A stretch of DNA of 64,000 nt from Saccharibacter floricola DSM 15669 (GTDB lineage: Bacteria; Pseudomonadota; Alphaproteobacteria; Acetobacterales; Acetobacteraceae): the NCBI RefSeq assembly GCF_000378165.1, contig NZ_KB899341.1, positions 22,273 to 86,272 on the forward strand. The letters are read 5' to 3'. Position 1 is the stretch's first letter, and every line of letters begins with the position of its first letter. Shown in pieces: positions 1-7,783 of the stretch. Below the pieces are notes generated by a model. It ran no database searches, was not told where the DNA came from, and worked only from the letters and a program-made list of their open reading frames with translations. The translations under genes and the position numbers were made by a program.

Positions 1-1877
1 TCGGAAGCCCGTTCTAAAATGCTCGCACGTTCTTCTGGTGCTTTAGCAGCCCATGTAGGGAAGGCCGCTTCCGCATTTTCTACCGCATGCGGCACATCGC
101 TGATGGTTGCATTCTGCACCGTACCAACCTGATCTTGGTGGTTGGCTGGATTGAGAACAGGCTGAATCTCAGATTGCGGCTTACGCCCTGGGATCATCGC
201 CTCAGCATAGATCTGCTCTGGCAATTTGAGCAGCGATTCCCGGAAGCTCGTCAGAACATTTTCATCAGAGAAATCCATCCCGGTAGAATTACGGCGCTCT
301 TCACCAAACATATCTTTTGGTTGCGCAATTTCAGAATGCCCAACCCCAACAGGGCTAAAGGTACGCGTGATCGCTACAGGGTCTTCCACAAGCTTCTCAA
401 GCTCAACAGACGAATCCCCCAGCAGGTTGATGAAGGACGAGTTCGCCCCATTTTCCAACAAGCGACGCACCAAATAAGCCAACAACGTGTCATACGTGCC
501 CACAGGCGCATAAATACGGCATGGACGGTTAAGCTTATGAGGGCCAACGACCTCTTCATACAGCCCTTCTCCCATGCCATGCAGACACTGGAATTCATAC
601 TGCCCGGGGAAGAAGTCGTCCCCCTGCATCGCGTAAATGGACGCCACCGTACGCGCATTATGCGTTGCAAATTGTGGGAAGACAGCATCCGTCGCATTCA
701 TCAATTTACGGGCACAGGCGATATAGCTGACATCTGTATGGCTTTTACGCGTGAAGAGTGTGAAGTCACTCACCCCGTCAATTTGTGCTTTTTTAAGTTC
801 GCTATCCCAATAAGCGCCTTTAACAAGACGAACCATGATGCGATGATTGGTTTCACGCGCCAGATCAATCACATAATCCAGCACCGCTGGGGCACGACGG
901 CTATAAGCCTGCACCACAAGGCCAATCCCATCCCAATTCGCTAGGTCAGGATCGCGGCATAGAGCGTCCAAAATATCCAACGACAGCTCAAGCCGTTCGC
1001 TTTCCTCAGCATCAATATTCAGACCGATATTGTAATGCTTCGCCCGCACCGCCAGCTGCTTAACTGTTGGCAGCAGCTCTGTCATCACCCGTTTATATTG
1101 GGAACGGTAATAGCGTGGATGCAGTGCCGACAGCTTAATTGATAGGCCGGGGCGTTCATGCATGCCCTCACCCGTAGCCCTTCGGCCAATTTCTTCCAGC
1201 GCATGATGATACGCAGCCTGATACGCTTCGCAGTCCGGCTTATCGAGGGCGGCTTCACCCAACATATCGTAGGAATAGGTAAAACCTTCAGCCTCACGCG
1301 TGCGCGCGCCTTTAAGGGCTTTCTCGATGGTTTCACCCAGAACAAACTGGCCACCCATCATCTGCATCGCCACTTGCATGGCTTGACGCACAACAGGCTC
1401 ACCATGACGTTTCATCATGGACTGCACCACGCCCATACGATGGTCTGGCGCAATGATCTTCCCGGTAAGAGCGAGCCCCCAAGAAGCCGCATTAATCACC
1501 ACACCTTGCCCACGTCCTGCGTGAGAAAGCCAATCACCAACACTAATTTGGTCGCTAATCAGCGCATCACGTGTCGCTTTATCAGGTGTACGCAACAAAG
1601 CCTCAGCCATGCTCATCAACGCCACACCTTCATCAGAGGCAAGGCTAAATTCTTGAACCAGGCTTTCCACAAGACCGGGACGACGATTTTCACGCAATGC
1701 ATGTGCCAACTCGAGCGAAACTGAAGAGGCAATAGCTTCTTCTTTCTCGTTTAGTTCCGCATCAGGAAGGAGGGCTGTGACGCACTCCTCTTCTAAACAT
1801 CGCGTCTTATGAGTAATGGCTTGGCGCAACGTTGAACGCTGCGGAACGAGCTCAAAATGTTCTGAAAAATACGCCAT
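1..1877 (-). CDS. putA: Bifunctional proline dehydrogenase / P5C dehydrogenase PutA (5' part, cut by window edge)
   Basis: PutA oxidises proline to glutamate in two steps, with FAD-linked proline dehydrogenase followed by NAD-linked pyrroline-5-carboxylate dehydrogenase. About 625 N-terminal residues are visible on the minus strand from an ATG at 1877, and the frame stays open to the window edge. The PRODH barrel is clear: RLVKGAYWDSE near residue 350, FATHNARTV, FQCLHGMGEG, and RIYAPVGTYDTLLAYLVRR. The start of the aldehyde dehydrogenase domain follows (PVLNPAN, then AEAAFPTWAAKAPEER). The N-terminus begins directly with the dimerisation arm, so there is no obvious ribbon-helix-helix DNA-binding domain and this is probably not the autorepressing trifunctional form. 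Family members are about 1000-1300 residues, so roughly half is missing here. A perfect palindrome lies about 110 bp upstream. Identity is secure. Confidence 0.93.
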   Translation of the reverse strand, partial: MAYFSEHFELVPQRSTLRQAITHKTRCLEEECVTALLPDAELNEKEEAIASSVSLELAHALRENRRPGLVESLVQEFSLASDEGVALMSMAEALLRTPDKATRDALISDQISVGDWLSHAGRGQGVVINAASWGLALTGKIIAPDHRMGVVQSMMKRHGEPVVRQAMQVAMQMMGGQFVLGETIEKALKGARTREAEGFTYSYDMLGEAALDKPDCEAYQAAYHHALEEIGRRATGEGMHERPGLSIKLSALHPRYYRSQYKRVMTELLPTVKQLAVRAKHYNIGLNIDAEESERLELSLDILDALCRDPDLANWDGIGLVVQAYSRRAPAVLDYVIDLARETNHRIMVRLVKGAYWDSELKKAQIDGVSDFTLFTRKSHTDVSYIACARKLMNATDAVFPQFATHNARTVASIYAMQGDDFFPGQYEFQCLHGMGEGLYEEVVGPHKLNRPCRIYAPVGTYDTLLAYLVRRLLENGANSSFINLLGDSSVELEKLVEDPVAITRTFSPVGVGHSEIAQPKDMFGEERRNSTGMDFSDENVLTSFRESLLKLPEQIYAEAMIPGRKPQSEIQPVLNPANHQDQVGTVQNATISDVPHAVENAEAAFPTWAAKAPEERASILERAS

Positions 1878-1985
1878 AACCACTACCTCAGAAATTTCGT
1901 AACAAAAAAGTCCCGATCTATTTCGGAAAATTACTCCAACACCCAATCCACCACGGATTCGCAGAGCTGTCCATTGCCTTTCGTT

Positions 1986-2005
1986 AAAAATGGGTGCCCA
2001 TTTTT
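1986..2005. promoter_or_regulatory. Palindrome upstream of putA
   Basis: The arms AAAAATGGG and CCCATTTTT are perfect and separated by TG. The site lies about 110 bp upstream of the putA ATG, between putA and the terminator of the upstream GST gene. Such a compact, AT-flanked palindrome could be an operator for a proline-responsive regulator (inference). It could also fold as an 8-bp hairpin with a 4-base loop and A/T runs on both sides. Confidence 0.4.
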
Positions 2006-2050
2006 ATGTCGAAATATGAGGCTTAGCTTTGCTCTCTATGTCCGATGAAA

Positions 2051-2083
2051 TTGAGACAAGAAAACCGTTTCTAAAACGGTCAA
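2051..2083 (-). terminator. Intrinsic terminator after the GST gene
   Basis: The stem ACCGTTT/AAACGGT has a 3-base loop (2064-2080). Read on the minus strand it is followed by TTTTCTTG. It sits 14-46 bases downstream of the stop codon at 2097, as expected for the end of the desulfurase-ferredoxin-mnmA-GST transcript. Confidence 0.65.
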
Positions 2084-2096
2084 AAAAGAAAACCCG

Positions 2097-2765
2097 TTAC
2101 CCAGTGCCAAGACGCCAAGAAGCGGGTTCTTGCGCACTGAGCTCCTGCCATCGTCGCATCAAGGCATGCTCGCGCCATTGCTGGCACCATGCGATCACGT
2201 CGGGGGAGAAAAAGGGTTCAAGCCCATATTGGGCAATACGCAGTGCTATCGGGGCGTACATGCAGTCTGCCACCCCGGGATGTGCACCAAAAAGATACGG
2301 CGTTGCGTCACCATTGCGTGTCAGAGCATGTGTAAGCACGGTATTGAGAAAAGATAAATCCTTCTCAAGTGCACCCTGCTGCTCTGCTGATAGACCTGCT
2401 GGTCGTGCAGGCTCACGCTCCATATTCATCGGGCAAAGCTGCCTGATCGCCCGAAAGCCTGCTGCCATTTGCGCACTCACACTCCATGCATGAGCACGTG
2501 CCAAGCGGTCTTGCGGCCATAAAGAGGGGGTTATTTCTGCGCAATAGGCACAAATGGCCAAGCTTTCCCAAACCTGAGCGCCATCATGTTCGAGATAGGG
2601 GACAAGACGGTTAGGAGAGCGTTGATGGATCGCCACCGTACGACCTCCCCCCTTCAGAGGAATCACCTCTTCTTCAACGTCTAGCCCTGCCAGACGCACA
2701 GCAAGCCATCCCCTCAATGACCATGAGGAGTAACGACGCGACCCAAGAAGCAACAGACCGGCCAT
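2097..2765 (-). CDS. Glutathione S-transferase family protein
   Basis: A 222-residue cytosolic protein with the GST layout. The N-terminal thioredoxin-like half starts LLLGSRRYSSWSLR, where S/Y near the start is the usual glutathione-activating site. It continues through a PNRLVPYLEHDG segment and a W/V-E-S-L-A-I motif, equivalent to the ESxAI glutathione-binding site. A helical C-terminal domain follows. This combination resembles the maleylacetoacetate isomerase/YfcF-type branch rather than a classic detoxifying GST, but the substrate cannot be inferred. It starts 6 bases after the mnmA stop and is clearly the last gene of the same minus-strand transcript, followed by a terminator. The family call is firm and the function open. 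Confidence 0.85.
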   Translation of the reverse strand: MAGLLLLGSRRYSSWSLRGWLAVRLAGLDVEEEVIPLKGGGRTVAIHQRSPNRLVPYLEHDGAQVWESLAICAYCAEITPSLWPQDRLARAHAWSVSAQMAAGFRAIRQLCPMNMEREPARPAGLSAEQQGALEKDLSFLNTVLTHALTRNGDATPYLFGAHPGVADCMYAPIALRIAQYGLEPFFSPDVIAWCQQWREHALMRRWQELSAQEPASWRLGTG

Positions 2766-2771
2766 TTAATG

Positions 2772-3857
2772 TTAGCGTCCCTTCGCTAGAATGAACCCAC
2801 CTCCTAGAACGCGTTCCCCATCGTACAACACGCAGGCCTGACCCGGAGCCGCAAGGGCTGGGTCGTCCAACAGGACTTCGGCCTGTGCCTGTCCGACAGG
2901 CTTTACACGGGCGAGCCGCAAAGATTCTCGCGCCCTAAGCTGAACCCCACAAAACACGCCTTCAGGGGGCGCGTCAATTAGCCAATTCATATCACGTAGA
3001 ACTATTTTGCAATGCTCGTCACCGATCCCTAGTTGACTCCGTGGTCCAACAACGATTCGCCGGTTCTTCACATCTATGTGAGTGACAACCTGACGCTCCC
3101 CTGTTTGGGTGTGAATATCCCCTAAACGACGGCTTTGCCCCACCGTATAGCGCGCCACCCCTTCATGCCGGCCCAACACACGCCCTTCGGCATCAACAAT
3201 ATCGCCAGGCCCTTCAATTTCAGGGCGCATCTTTTCAACCAATGATGCGTAAGAACCATTGGTGACAAAGCAAATATCCTGACTGTCACGTTTTGACGCG
3301 ACATCAAGCCCCAGCTCTTCTGCTAAAGCACGCACATGGTCTTTATCGGGCATCTCGCCCAGCGGGAAACGCAGATAGTCAAGCTGCTCACGCGTTGTCG
3401 CAAAGAGAAACCACGTCTGATCACGATCACGATCTACCGGGCGGTGCATTTCCACCCCGTCTGGCCCTTCAAGACGACGCACATAATGCCCCGTGGCCAT
3501 CGCTTCGCACCCTAGGTCGCGCGCGAGCCCCAGCAAGTCTGTGAACTTCACGCCCTGGTTGCACGCAACACACGGAACAGGCGTCTCACCGCGCGCGTAC
3601 GAATCCGCAAAACTATCAATCACGCTTTCACGAAAACGGCTTTCCGCATCAATAACGTAATGCGGGAAACCCATTCGATCAGCCACCGTGCGGGCATCCA
3701 TAATATCACGCCCAGCACAGCAGGCCCCGGGGCGCGCTGGGCCATTATGCTCATAGAGTTGGAGCGTTGCCCCGATCACCTCGTGGCCTTGCCGTTTCAG
3801 CAGCGCCGCAACAACAGAGCTATCAACCCCACCAGACATCGCCACAAGGATACGCAT
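2772..3857 (-). CDS. mnmA: tRNA-specific 2-thiouridylase MnmA
   Basis: MnmA adenylates U34 of tRNA-Lys, -Glu and -Gln and replaces O2 with sulfur delivered by a cysteine-desulfurase relay. The 361-residue length is typical. The PP-loop SGGVDSS spans residues 8-14. The catalytic cysteine pair is visible as C99 in PCVACNQG and C196 in DSQDICFV, and ATGHYVR follows the first cysteine as expected. The gene lies 9 bases downstream of the ferredoxin and behind two cysteine desulfurases on the same strand. The operon therefore carries the sulfur donor next to its acceptor enzyme, although no TusA-E relay genes are present here. The start is the ATG at 3857. Confidence 0.96.
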   Translation of the reverse strand: MRILVAMSGGVDSSVVAALLKRQGHEVIGATLQLYEHNGPARPGACCAGRDIMDARTVADRMGFPHYVIDAESRFRESVIDSFADSYARGETPVPCVACNQGVKFTDLLGLARDLGCEAMATGHYVRRLEGPDGVEMHRPVDRDRDQTWFLFATTREQLDYLRFPLGEMPDKDHVRALAEELGLDVASKRDSQDICFVTNGSYASLVEKMRPEIEGPGDIVDAEGRVLGRHEGVARYTVGQSRRLGDIHTQTGERQVVTHIDVKNRRIVVGPRSQLGIGDEHCKIVLRDMNWLIDAPPEGVFCGVQLRARESLRLARVKPVGQAQAEVLLDDPALAAPGQACVLYDGERVLGGGFILAKGR

Positions 3858-3866
3858 AAAGCTCTC

Positions 3867-4181
3867 TTAGCTCCCTTTTGGTAGAGAAACGACGAGCCCA
3901 TCCAGCTCATCTTTCATCACGATCTGGCAACCAAGACGTGATGTTGGCTGAAGCCCAAAAGCGAGATCCAGCATATCTTCTTCATCTTCTGTCGCGTCGC
4001 TTAACTTATCTGCCCAGGCAGGGTCCACCACAACATGGCACGTTGCGCAGGCGAGTGAGCCTTCACAGGCCCCTTCCAAATCAATGTCATGTTCATGAGC
4101 GATTTCTAGAACAGAAAGACCATTTTTGGCCTCAACCTCACGGCGTGTACCATCACGTTCGACAAAAACCATCTTTGGCAT
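3867..4181 (-). CDS. fdx: 2Fe-2S ferredoxin (adrenodoxin/Fdx type)
   Basis: A 104-residue soluble ferredoxin that passes single electrons. Cluster ligands fit the adrenodoxin/ISC-ferredoxin spacing: C39-x5-C45-x2-C48 and C85, in GACEGSLACATCH and RLGCQ. The acidic stretch DATEDEEDML is the usual partner-docking helix. In ISC systems this ferredoxin supplies electrons for sulfane reduction during Fe-S assembly. Placement directly after a cysteine desulfurase supports that role, but iscU, hscA and hscB are not in the window. It starts at the ATG at 4181, 34 bases after the desulfurase stop. Confidence 0.93.
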   Translation of the reverse strand: MPKMVFVERDGTRREVEAKNGLSVLEIAHEHDIDLEGACEGSLACATCHVVVDPAWADKLSDATEDEEDMLDLAFGLQPTSRLGCQIVMKDELDGLVVSLPKGS

Positions 4182-4215
4182 AAAACACTCTCTATGATGT
4201 CAATTACAGGCGTCG

Positions 4216-5355
4216 CTATGCGCGTTTTTTATCCAGCACAGCGCTAAGCTGGGCCACCACACAGTCGATATCGTCCCCCGAGGTAAAGCGTCCGACCGAT
4301 AGGCGCAAGCTCCGCCGCGCTTCTGCCTCAGAAAAGCCCATGGATTCAAGTACATAGGACGGCGCTCCCGACAAAGCCGAACATGCAGACCCTGTCGAAC
4401 AGGCTATATCAGGCGAAGAGTCCATCACCTCTTGCGCCCAACACCCCTCTGGAAGGCACAGATGAGCCACCCCCGGCAAACGCGGCGCGCCCTCCCCAGT
4501 GATGCGCACCTCTGGATGGCGCGCTTGTATGCCTGCTACCAGTCTATCTCGTAACATTCTGATAGAGGCAGCCTCCTGCTCACGTCCTTGCACAGCACGT
4601 TGAACCGCCTCGCCCATCCCCACAATAAGGGGCACAGGCGCTGTCCCTGACCGCAACCCACGCTCCTGCCCACCACCAGACAAGAGAGGCTGGAGGCGTA
4701 CCCGTGGACGATGGCGCACGTAAAGCGCTCCAACCCCTTTGGGGCCATACAATTTATGAGCCGAAAAAGACGCAAGATCGACCTGTGTCAGGTCAACCGG
4801 AATTTTCCCCAAAGCTTGCGCCATATCCACATGCAACAACGCCCCCGCTTCTTTCACCATGGGCGCTAAGGTTGCAAGGTCATGCAGCACACCGGTTTCA
4901 TTATTAGCCGCCATGATGCTGACCAGAAGCGGTGGCGTCTTTAACGCGTGGCGCAAGGTCTGTGGAGAAAGGCGCCCATCACGCTCCACCGGGAGAATAA
5001 CCGGCTCGTACCCTTCATCCTCCAAAGCACGCACACTTTCCAGCACGCATTTATGTTCTGTCGCCACAGTGATAACCCTGCGGCGTTTATCACCATGCTG
5101 GCGCAAAAAACGCACCGCCCCCTTAATGGCTAAATTATTCGATTCCGTTGCCCCTGAGGTGAACACAATCTCCCGGTGTCGCACCCCTAGAGCTTCTGCG
5201 ATCTGCTCACGCGCAGCTTCCACCGCCTGTTCCGCACGGCGTCCAGCCTCATGCAAACTACCCGCATTACCGTAAAAATGCCCAAACCAGGGTTCCATCA
5301 CGGCAAAAACAGCCGGGTCACACGGCGTTGTCGCTAAATTATCCAGATAGATCAC
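4216..5355 (-). CDS. Cysteine desulfurase (IscS/NifS-like, PLP enzyme), copy A
   Basis: The enzyme removes sulfur from cysteine and forms a protein persulfide for Fe-S or thio-cofactor synthesis. With the GTG start at 5355 the protein has 379 residues and opens with the family's IYLDNLATTP. PLP is bound at K201 (FSAHKLYGPKG), and the HVDMAQ and SGGGQERGLRSGT segments are typical. The persulfide cysteine is C325 in STGSACSA. The GTG is preferred because AAGGGGG lies about 9 bases upstream. The longer frame opens only with a TTG at 5409 that has no Shine-Dalgarno match. It is followed by ferredoxin and mnmA, so it is the likely sulfur donor for tRNA thiolation (inference). Confidence 0.92.
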   Translation of the reverse strand: MIYLDNLATTPCDPAVFAVMEPWFGHFYGNAGSLHEAGRRAEQAVEAAREQIAEALGVRHREIVFTSGATESNNLAIKGAVRFLRQHGDKRRRVITVATEHKCVLESVRALEDEGYEPVILPVERDGRLSPQTLRHALKTPPLLVSIMAANNETGVLHDLATLAPMVKEAGALLHVDMAQALGKIPVDLTQVDLASFSAHKLYGPKGVGALYVRHRPRVRLQPLLSGGGQERGLRSGTAPVPLIVGMGEAVQRAVQGREQEAASIRMLRDRLVAGIQARHPEVRITGEGAPRLPGVAHLCLPEGCWAQEVMDSSPDIACSTGSACSALSGAPSYVLESMGFSEAEARRSLRLSVGRFTSGDDIDCVVAQLSAVLDKKRA

Positions 5356-5426
5356 GACAGATAGCCCCCTTACGCGTTCATAAATCCCGAAACACACAAC
5401 CCTGTGCAAAGGAATATAGGAACTCT

Positions 5427-5528
5427 CTACTTTCGCGCCAAAACCGCCTTACGCCCCCATCCAACAAAGGCAGCTACATGGTCTTCCTGTACAGTGCCGA
5501 AGCTCATCGCCTGTCTGGCATCCGCTTA
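5427..5528 (-). pseudogene. Possible remnant of a third cysteine desulfurase (C-terminal tail)
   Basis: The 324-base space between the two desulfurase genes contains no intact gene. A minus-strand reading frame runs from just after a TAA (5526-5528) to a TAG (5427-5429). It translates to ADARQAMSFGTVQEDHVAAF followed by VGWGRKAVLARK. This resembles the last 30 residues of copy B (AGQALRISLPWNVEEAHVQA, then FGEAYKKMAQRL): an RQA/GQA segment, then an acidic residue before HV.AF and a basic end. No intact upstream part is visible and neighbouring frames contain stops. I read it as a decayed tail of a duplicated desulfurase, but the match is short and chance is possible. Confidence 0.35.
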
Positions 5529-5679
5529 ACGGGAGCTATAAGCGTGCCTCTAAAGACCTTGTCATGAGCGCAGGGTCGCCACCAAAGAGACATATCAGCC
5601 CGCTCATTGAAAACGGATAGGCCCCATTCCCCCCATCACGGCGACGGAACGACAGGGCACAGCATAGCGCCGTCATTCC

Positions 5680-6786
5680 CTATTTCTTCAACCGCTGTGC
5701 CATCTTCTTATACGCCTCACCGAAGGCTTGAACATGCGCCTCTTCCACGTTCCAAGGCAATGAAATACGCAATGCCTGCCCAGCGCGTTCCCCCAGACCC
5801 ATCGCCTGCAACACATGAGAGGCCGCAACCTTTCCCGAGGAGCAGGCCGACCCAGCTGACACACAAAATCCCTCAAGATCGAGCATCATAAGCTGTGTTT
5901 GTGCCGCCACATCGGGCAGAACAACACTCAGCGTATTGGGCAAACAAGGAACGTCAGCAGCAACGCAGAGCCCACCGGCCTGTTGTACCGTCTCCGCCAA
6001 AGCGTCACGCCATGCCGCTATAGGGGCCCAATCCTGCGCTTGGCTCGCTTCCAACGCAGCCGTCATGCCCATAATTGCCGGAAGAGCGGGCGTTCCACCT
6101 CGCCGCCCGCGCTCCTGCCCACCACCTGGGAGGAGAGGCGATAAAGGCGCATCTTCAGCCAACACCAACGCCCCTGCTCCTTTCGGGCCGCCCATCTTAT
6201 GGCCTGACAGCGCTATACTAGCCCCCGCTAGCACCGAAACATCAAAGGGCAAACGCGCAGCACTTTGCACAGCATCCACATGCAACAGCGCGCCATGCTC
6301 TCGGCATAAAGCAGCAATATCATCCAGTGGAGCGCAGATGCCCGTTTCATTATTAGCCGCCATGACACACACTAACGCGGGGCCGCCTTCTTCCAAAAGT
6401 TGCGCCAGAACCTCCAATCGAATAAGGCCGTGCTCATCAACAGGAATAATGGTCGCTTCGGGAGCTGCTTTGCGGATGGCATCATGTTCCGTAGCCCCAA
6501 TCAACACACGCCGCCCTTGGGCATGACCAAACGCGTGCACCGCCAGCGTGTCTGCTTCCGTCCCACCAGAGGTGAAAACGCAACAATCAGCGTCTCGCTG
6601 CAAAAAACGGGCGATCTGTTTGCGACAACCCTCCAATAAGGCCCGCGCTTGTCGGCCATCATGATGCACCGAGGCCGGATTGCCGACTTGGTCGAGCCCA
6701 CGCAAGACCGCCTCACGCGCTTGGGGGCGAAGGGGTTCGGTCGCGTTAGCATCCAAATAAATTGCAGAAGAGAAGGACTGTGTCAT
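5680..6786 (-). CDS. Cysteine desulfurase (NifS-like, PLP enzyme), copy B
   Basis: A second PLP-dependent cysteine desulfurase of 368 residues starting at the ATG at 6786. It has the IYLDANATEPLRPQ opening, FTSGGTEADTLAV, the PLP lysine K197 in ALSGHKMGGPKG, PGGGQERGRRGGT, and the persulfide cysteine C315 in SAGSACSSGK. It is clearly paralogous to copy A but only moderately similar. It reads GGTEAD where copy A has GATESN, and its tail is shorter. As the first gene of the minus-strand run it may share a transcript with copy A despite the 324-base spacer. The upstream region is a 301-base divergent promoter region shared with a hydrolase. Which copy feeds Fe-S assembly and which feeds tRNA cannot be told from sequence. 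Confidence 0.92.
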   Translation of the reverse strand: MTQSFSSAIYLDANATEPLRPQAREAVLRGLDQVGNPASVHHDGRQARALLEGCRKQIARFLQRDADCCVFTSGGTEADTLAVHAFGHAQGRRVLIGATEHDAIRKAAPEATIIPVDEHGLIRLEVLAQLLEEGGPALVCVMAANNETGICAPLDDIAALCREHGALLHVDAVQSAARLPFDVSVLAGASIALSGHKMGGPKGAGALVLAEDAPLSPLLPGGGQERGRRGGTPALPAIMGMTAALEASQAQDWAPIAAWRDALAETVQQAGGLCVAADVPCLPNTLSVVLPDVAAQTQLMMLDLEGFCVSAGSACSSGKVAASHVLQAMGLGERAGQALRISLPWNVEEAHVQAFGEAYKKMAQRLKK

Positions 6787-7087
6787 GCATGAACCTCAAA
6801 CGGAGAAAGCGCCTCTGCCAGTGCTAGGGGCACTCTTTAGCGCCTTTAAGCCCCCATCAAAATGTAGGGTGCGACATAAAAGCTTCATAAAAGAGTCGAT
6901 TTTGCTAGAAATTGGCCCTCAAGAGTCGATATACAACGCCACTATATGTTCTGGGAGACGTTCTTAACCCTCTCCCCCCTCATTATCCTCAGACCCGACA
7001 GGTTTTCTGTGGGGTTGTTTTATCTGTCATACGCTCTGGCGCCACTCCGGCGGTGGAAGGCAGAGCGCACCATAAGACGAGAGACGC
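6787..7087. other. Divergent promoter region with phased direct repeat and leader hairpin
   Basis: There is no gene in these 301 bases between copy B of the cysteine desulfurase (minus) and the hydrolase (plus). A 10-base direct repeat AAGAGTCGAT occurs at 6891-6900 and 6921-6930, exactly 30 bases or about three helical turns apart. In the leader of the hydrolase, CGCTCTG (7032-7038) pairs with CAGAGCG (7061-7067), and an inner CAC/GTG pair gives a hairpin 20 bases before the start codon. The region is rather AT-rich around 6870-6960. No clear sigma-70 promoter could be assigned. Confidence 0.4.
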
Positions 7088-7759
7088 ATGCCTGAAGTGA
7101 TGTTTGCTGGCCCTGATGGGCGGCTCGAAGGTCATTACCATCATTCTGACAATCCGAACGCCCCGCTGGCGCTGGTGTTGCACCCTCACCCGTTGCATGG
7201 CGGCACGATGAATAATCGCATCACCTATACGATGTACCGCCGCTTCCAAGAAATGGGTTTTTCGGTCATGCGCTATAACTCGCGTGGGGTTGGCCGTTCT
7301 CAAGGACGTTACGATGGCGGGATTGGTGAAATCTCCGATGCCGCTGCAGCCCTAGACTGGATGCAGATGGTAAATCCTAACTCGACCGAGCTGTGGATTG
7401 GCGGTTATTCCTTCGGCGCTTTTGTCGGTATGCAGCTTCTGATGCGTCGTCCTGAGATCCGCGGTTGGATCAGCGTTGCTCCGCCCGCAAATGATTATGA
7501 TTTCGGCTTTCTTGCTCCCTGCCCGTGCAGCGGGCTCATGATTGCTGGTGGCAAAGACACGATGGCCCCTGAAAGCGGTATTCGTAAGCTGGTTGAAAAG
7601 CTCAACACGCAGAAGAATGTAGATGTGGACTACCGCATTTTAGAGCAAGCTGATCATATCTTCTCCCAACAAGCTAATCAGATCGCTGATGCGTTGGAAG
7701 ACCACGTGGTCACCCGCCAAACGTCTCTCTTCGCCGCTCCTGCTGAAGCAGCTGGCTAA
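7088..7759 (+). CDS. Alpha/beta hydrolase (COG2945-like)
   Basis: A 223-residue cytoplasmic alpha/beta hydrolase. The HPHPLHGGTMNN segment near residues 32-43 is characteristic of the small COG2945/YqiA-like branch widespread in alphaproteobacteria. The nucleophile elbow is GGYSFGA with S108, the acid is probably D157 in GGKDTMAP, and the base H190 in QADHIFSQ, so the triad is complete. The physiological substrate of this branch is unknown. It lies 24 bases upstream of tyrS on the same strand and is probably co-transcribed with it. Start: the ATG at 7088. Confidence 0.85.
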   Translation: MPEVMFAGPDGRLEGHYHHSDNPNAPLALVLHPHPLHGGTMNNRITYTMYRRFQEMGFSVMRYNSRGVGRSQGRYDGGIGEISDAAAALDWMQMVNPNSTELWIGGYSFGAFVGMQLLMRRPEIRGWISVAPPANDYDFGFLAPCPCSGLMIAGGKDTMAPESGIRKLVEKLNTQKNVDVDYRILEQADHIFSQQANQIADALEDHVVTRQTSLFAAPAEAAG

Positions 7760-7783
7760 CCTGACAGAACGAAAGACAGCCTC

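Noticed and set aside
87..944. 285-residue plus-strand ORF over the left edge
   Set aside because: It lies antisense to the clear putA reading frame and its translation is Arg/His/Ile-rich with no family features. It is a shadow of the real gene.
1158..1724. 188-residue plus-strand ORF
   Set aside because: Also antisense to putA, His/Thr-rich and without recognisable motifs.
2029..2493. 154-residue plus-strand ORF
   Set aside because: Antisense to the GST gene and Cys/Ser/Arg-rich; a shadow frame.
5356..5409. Longer start for cysteine desulfurase copy A (TTG)
   Set aside because: The TTG has no Shine-Dalgarno, whereas the GTG at 5355 has AAGGGGG and matches the family N-terminus.
5934..6526. 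196-residue plus-strand ORF
   Set aside because: Antisense to the second cysteine desulfurase and low-complexity Ala/Pro/Ser.
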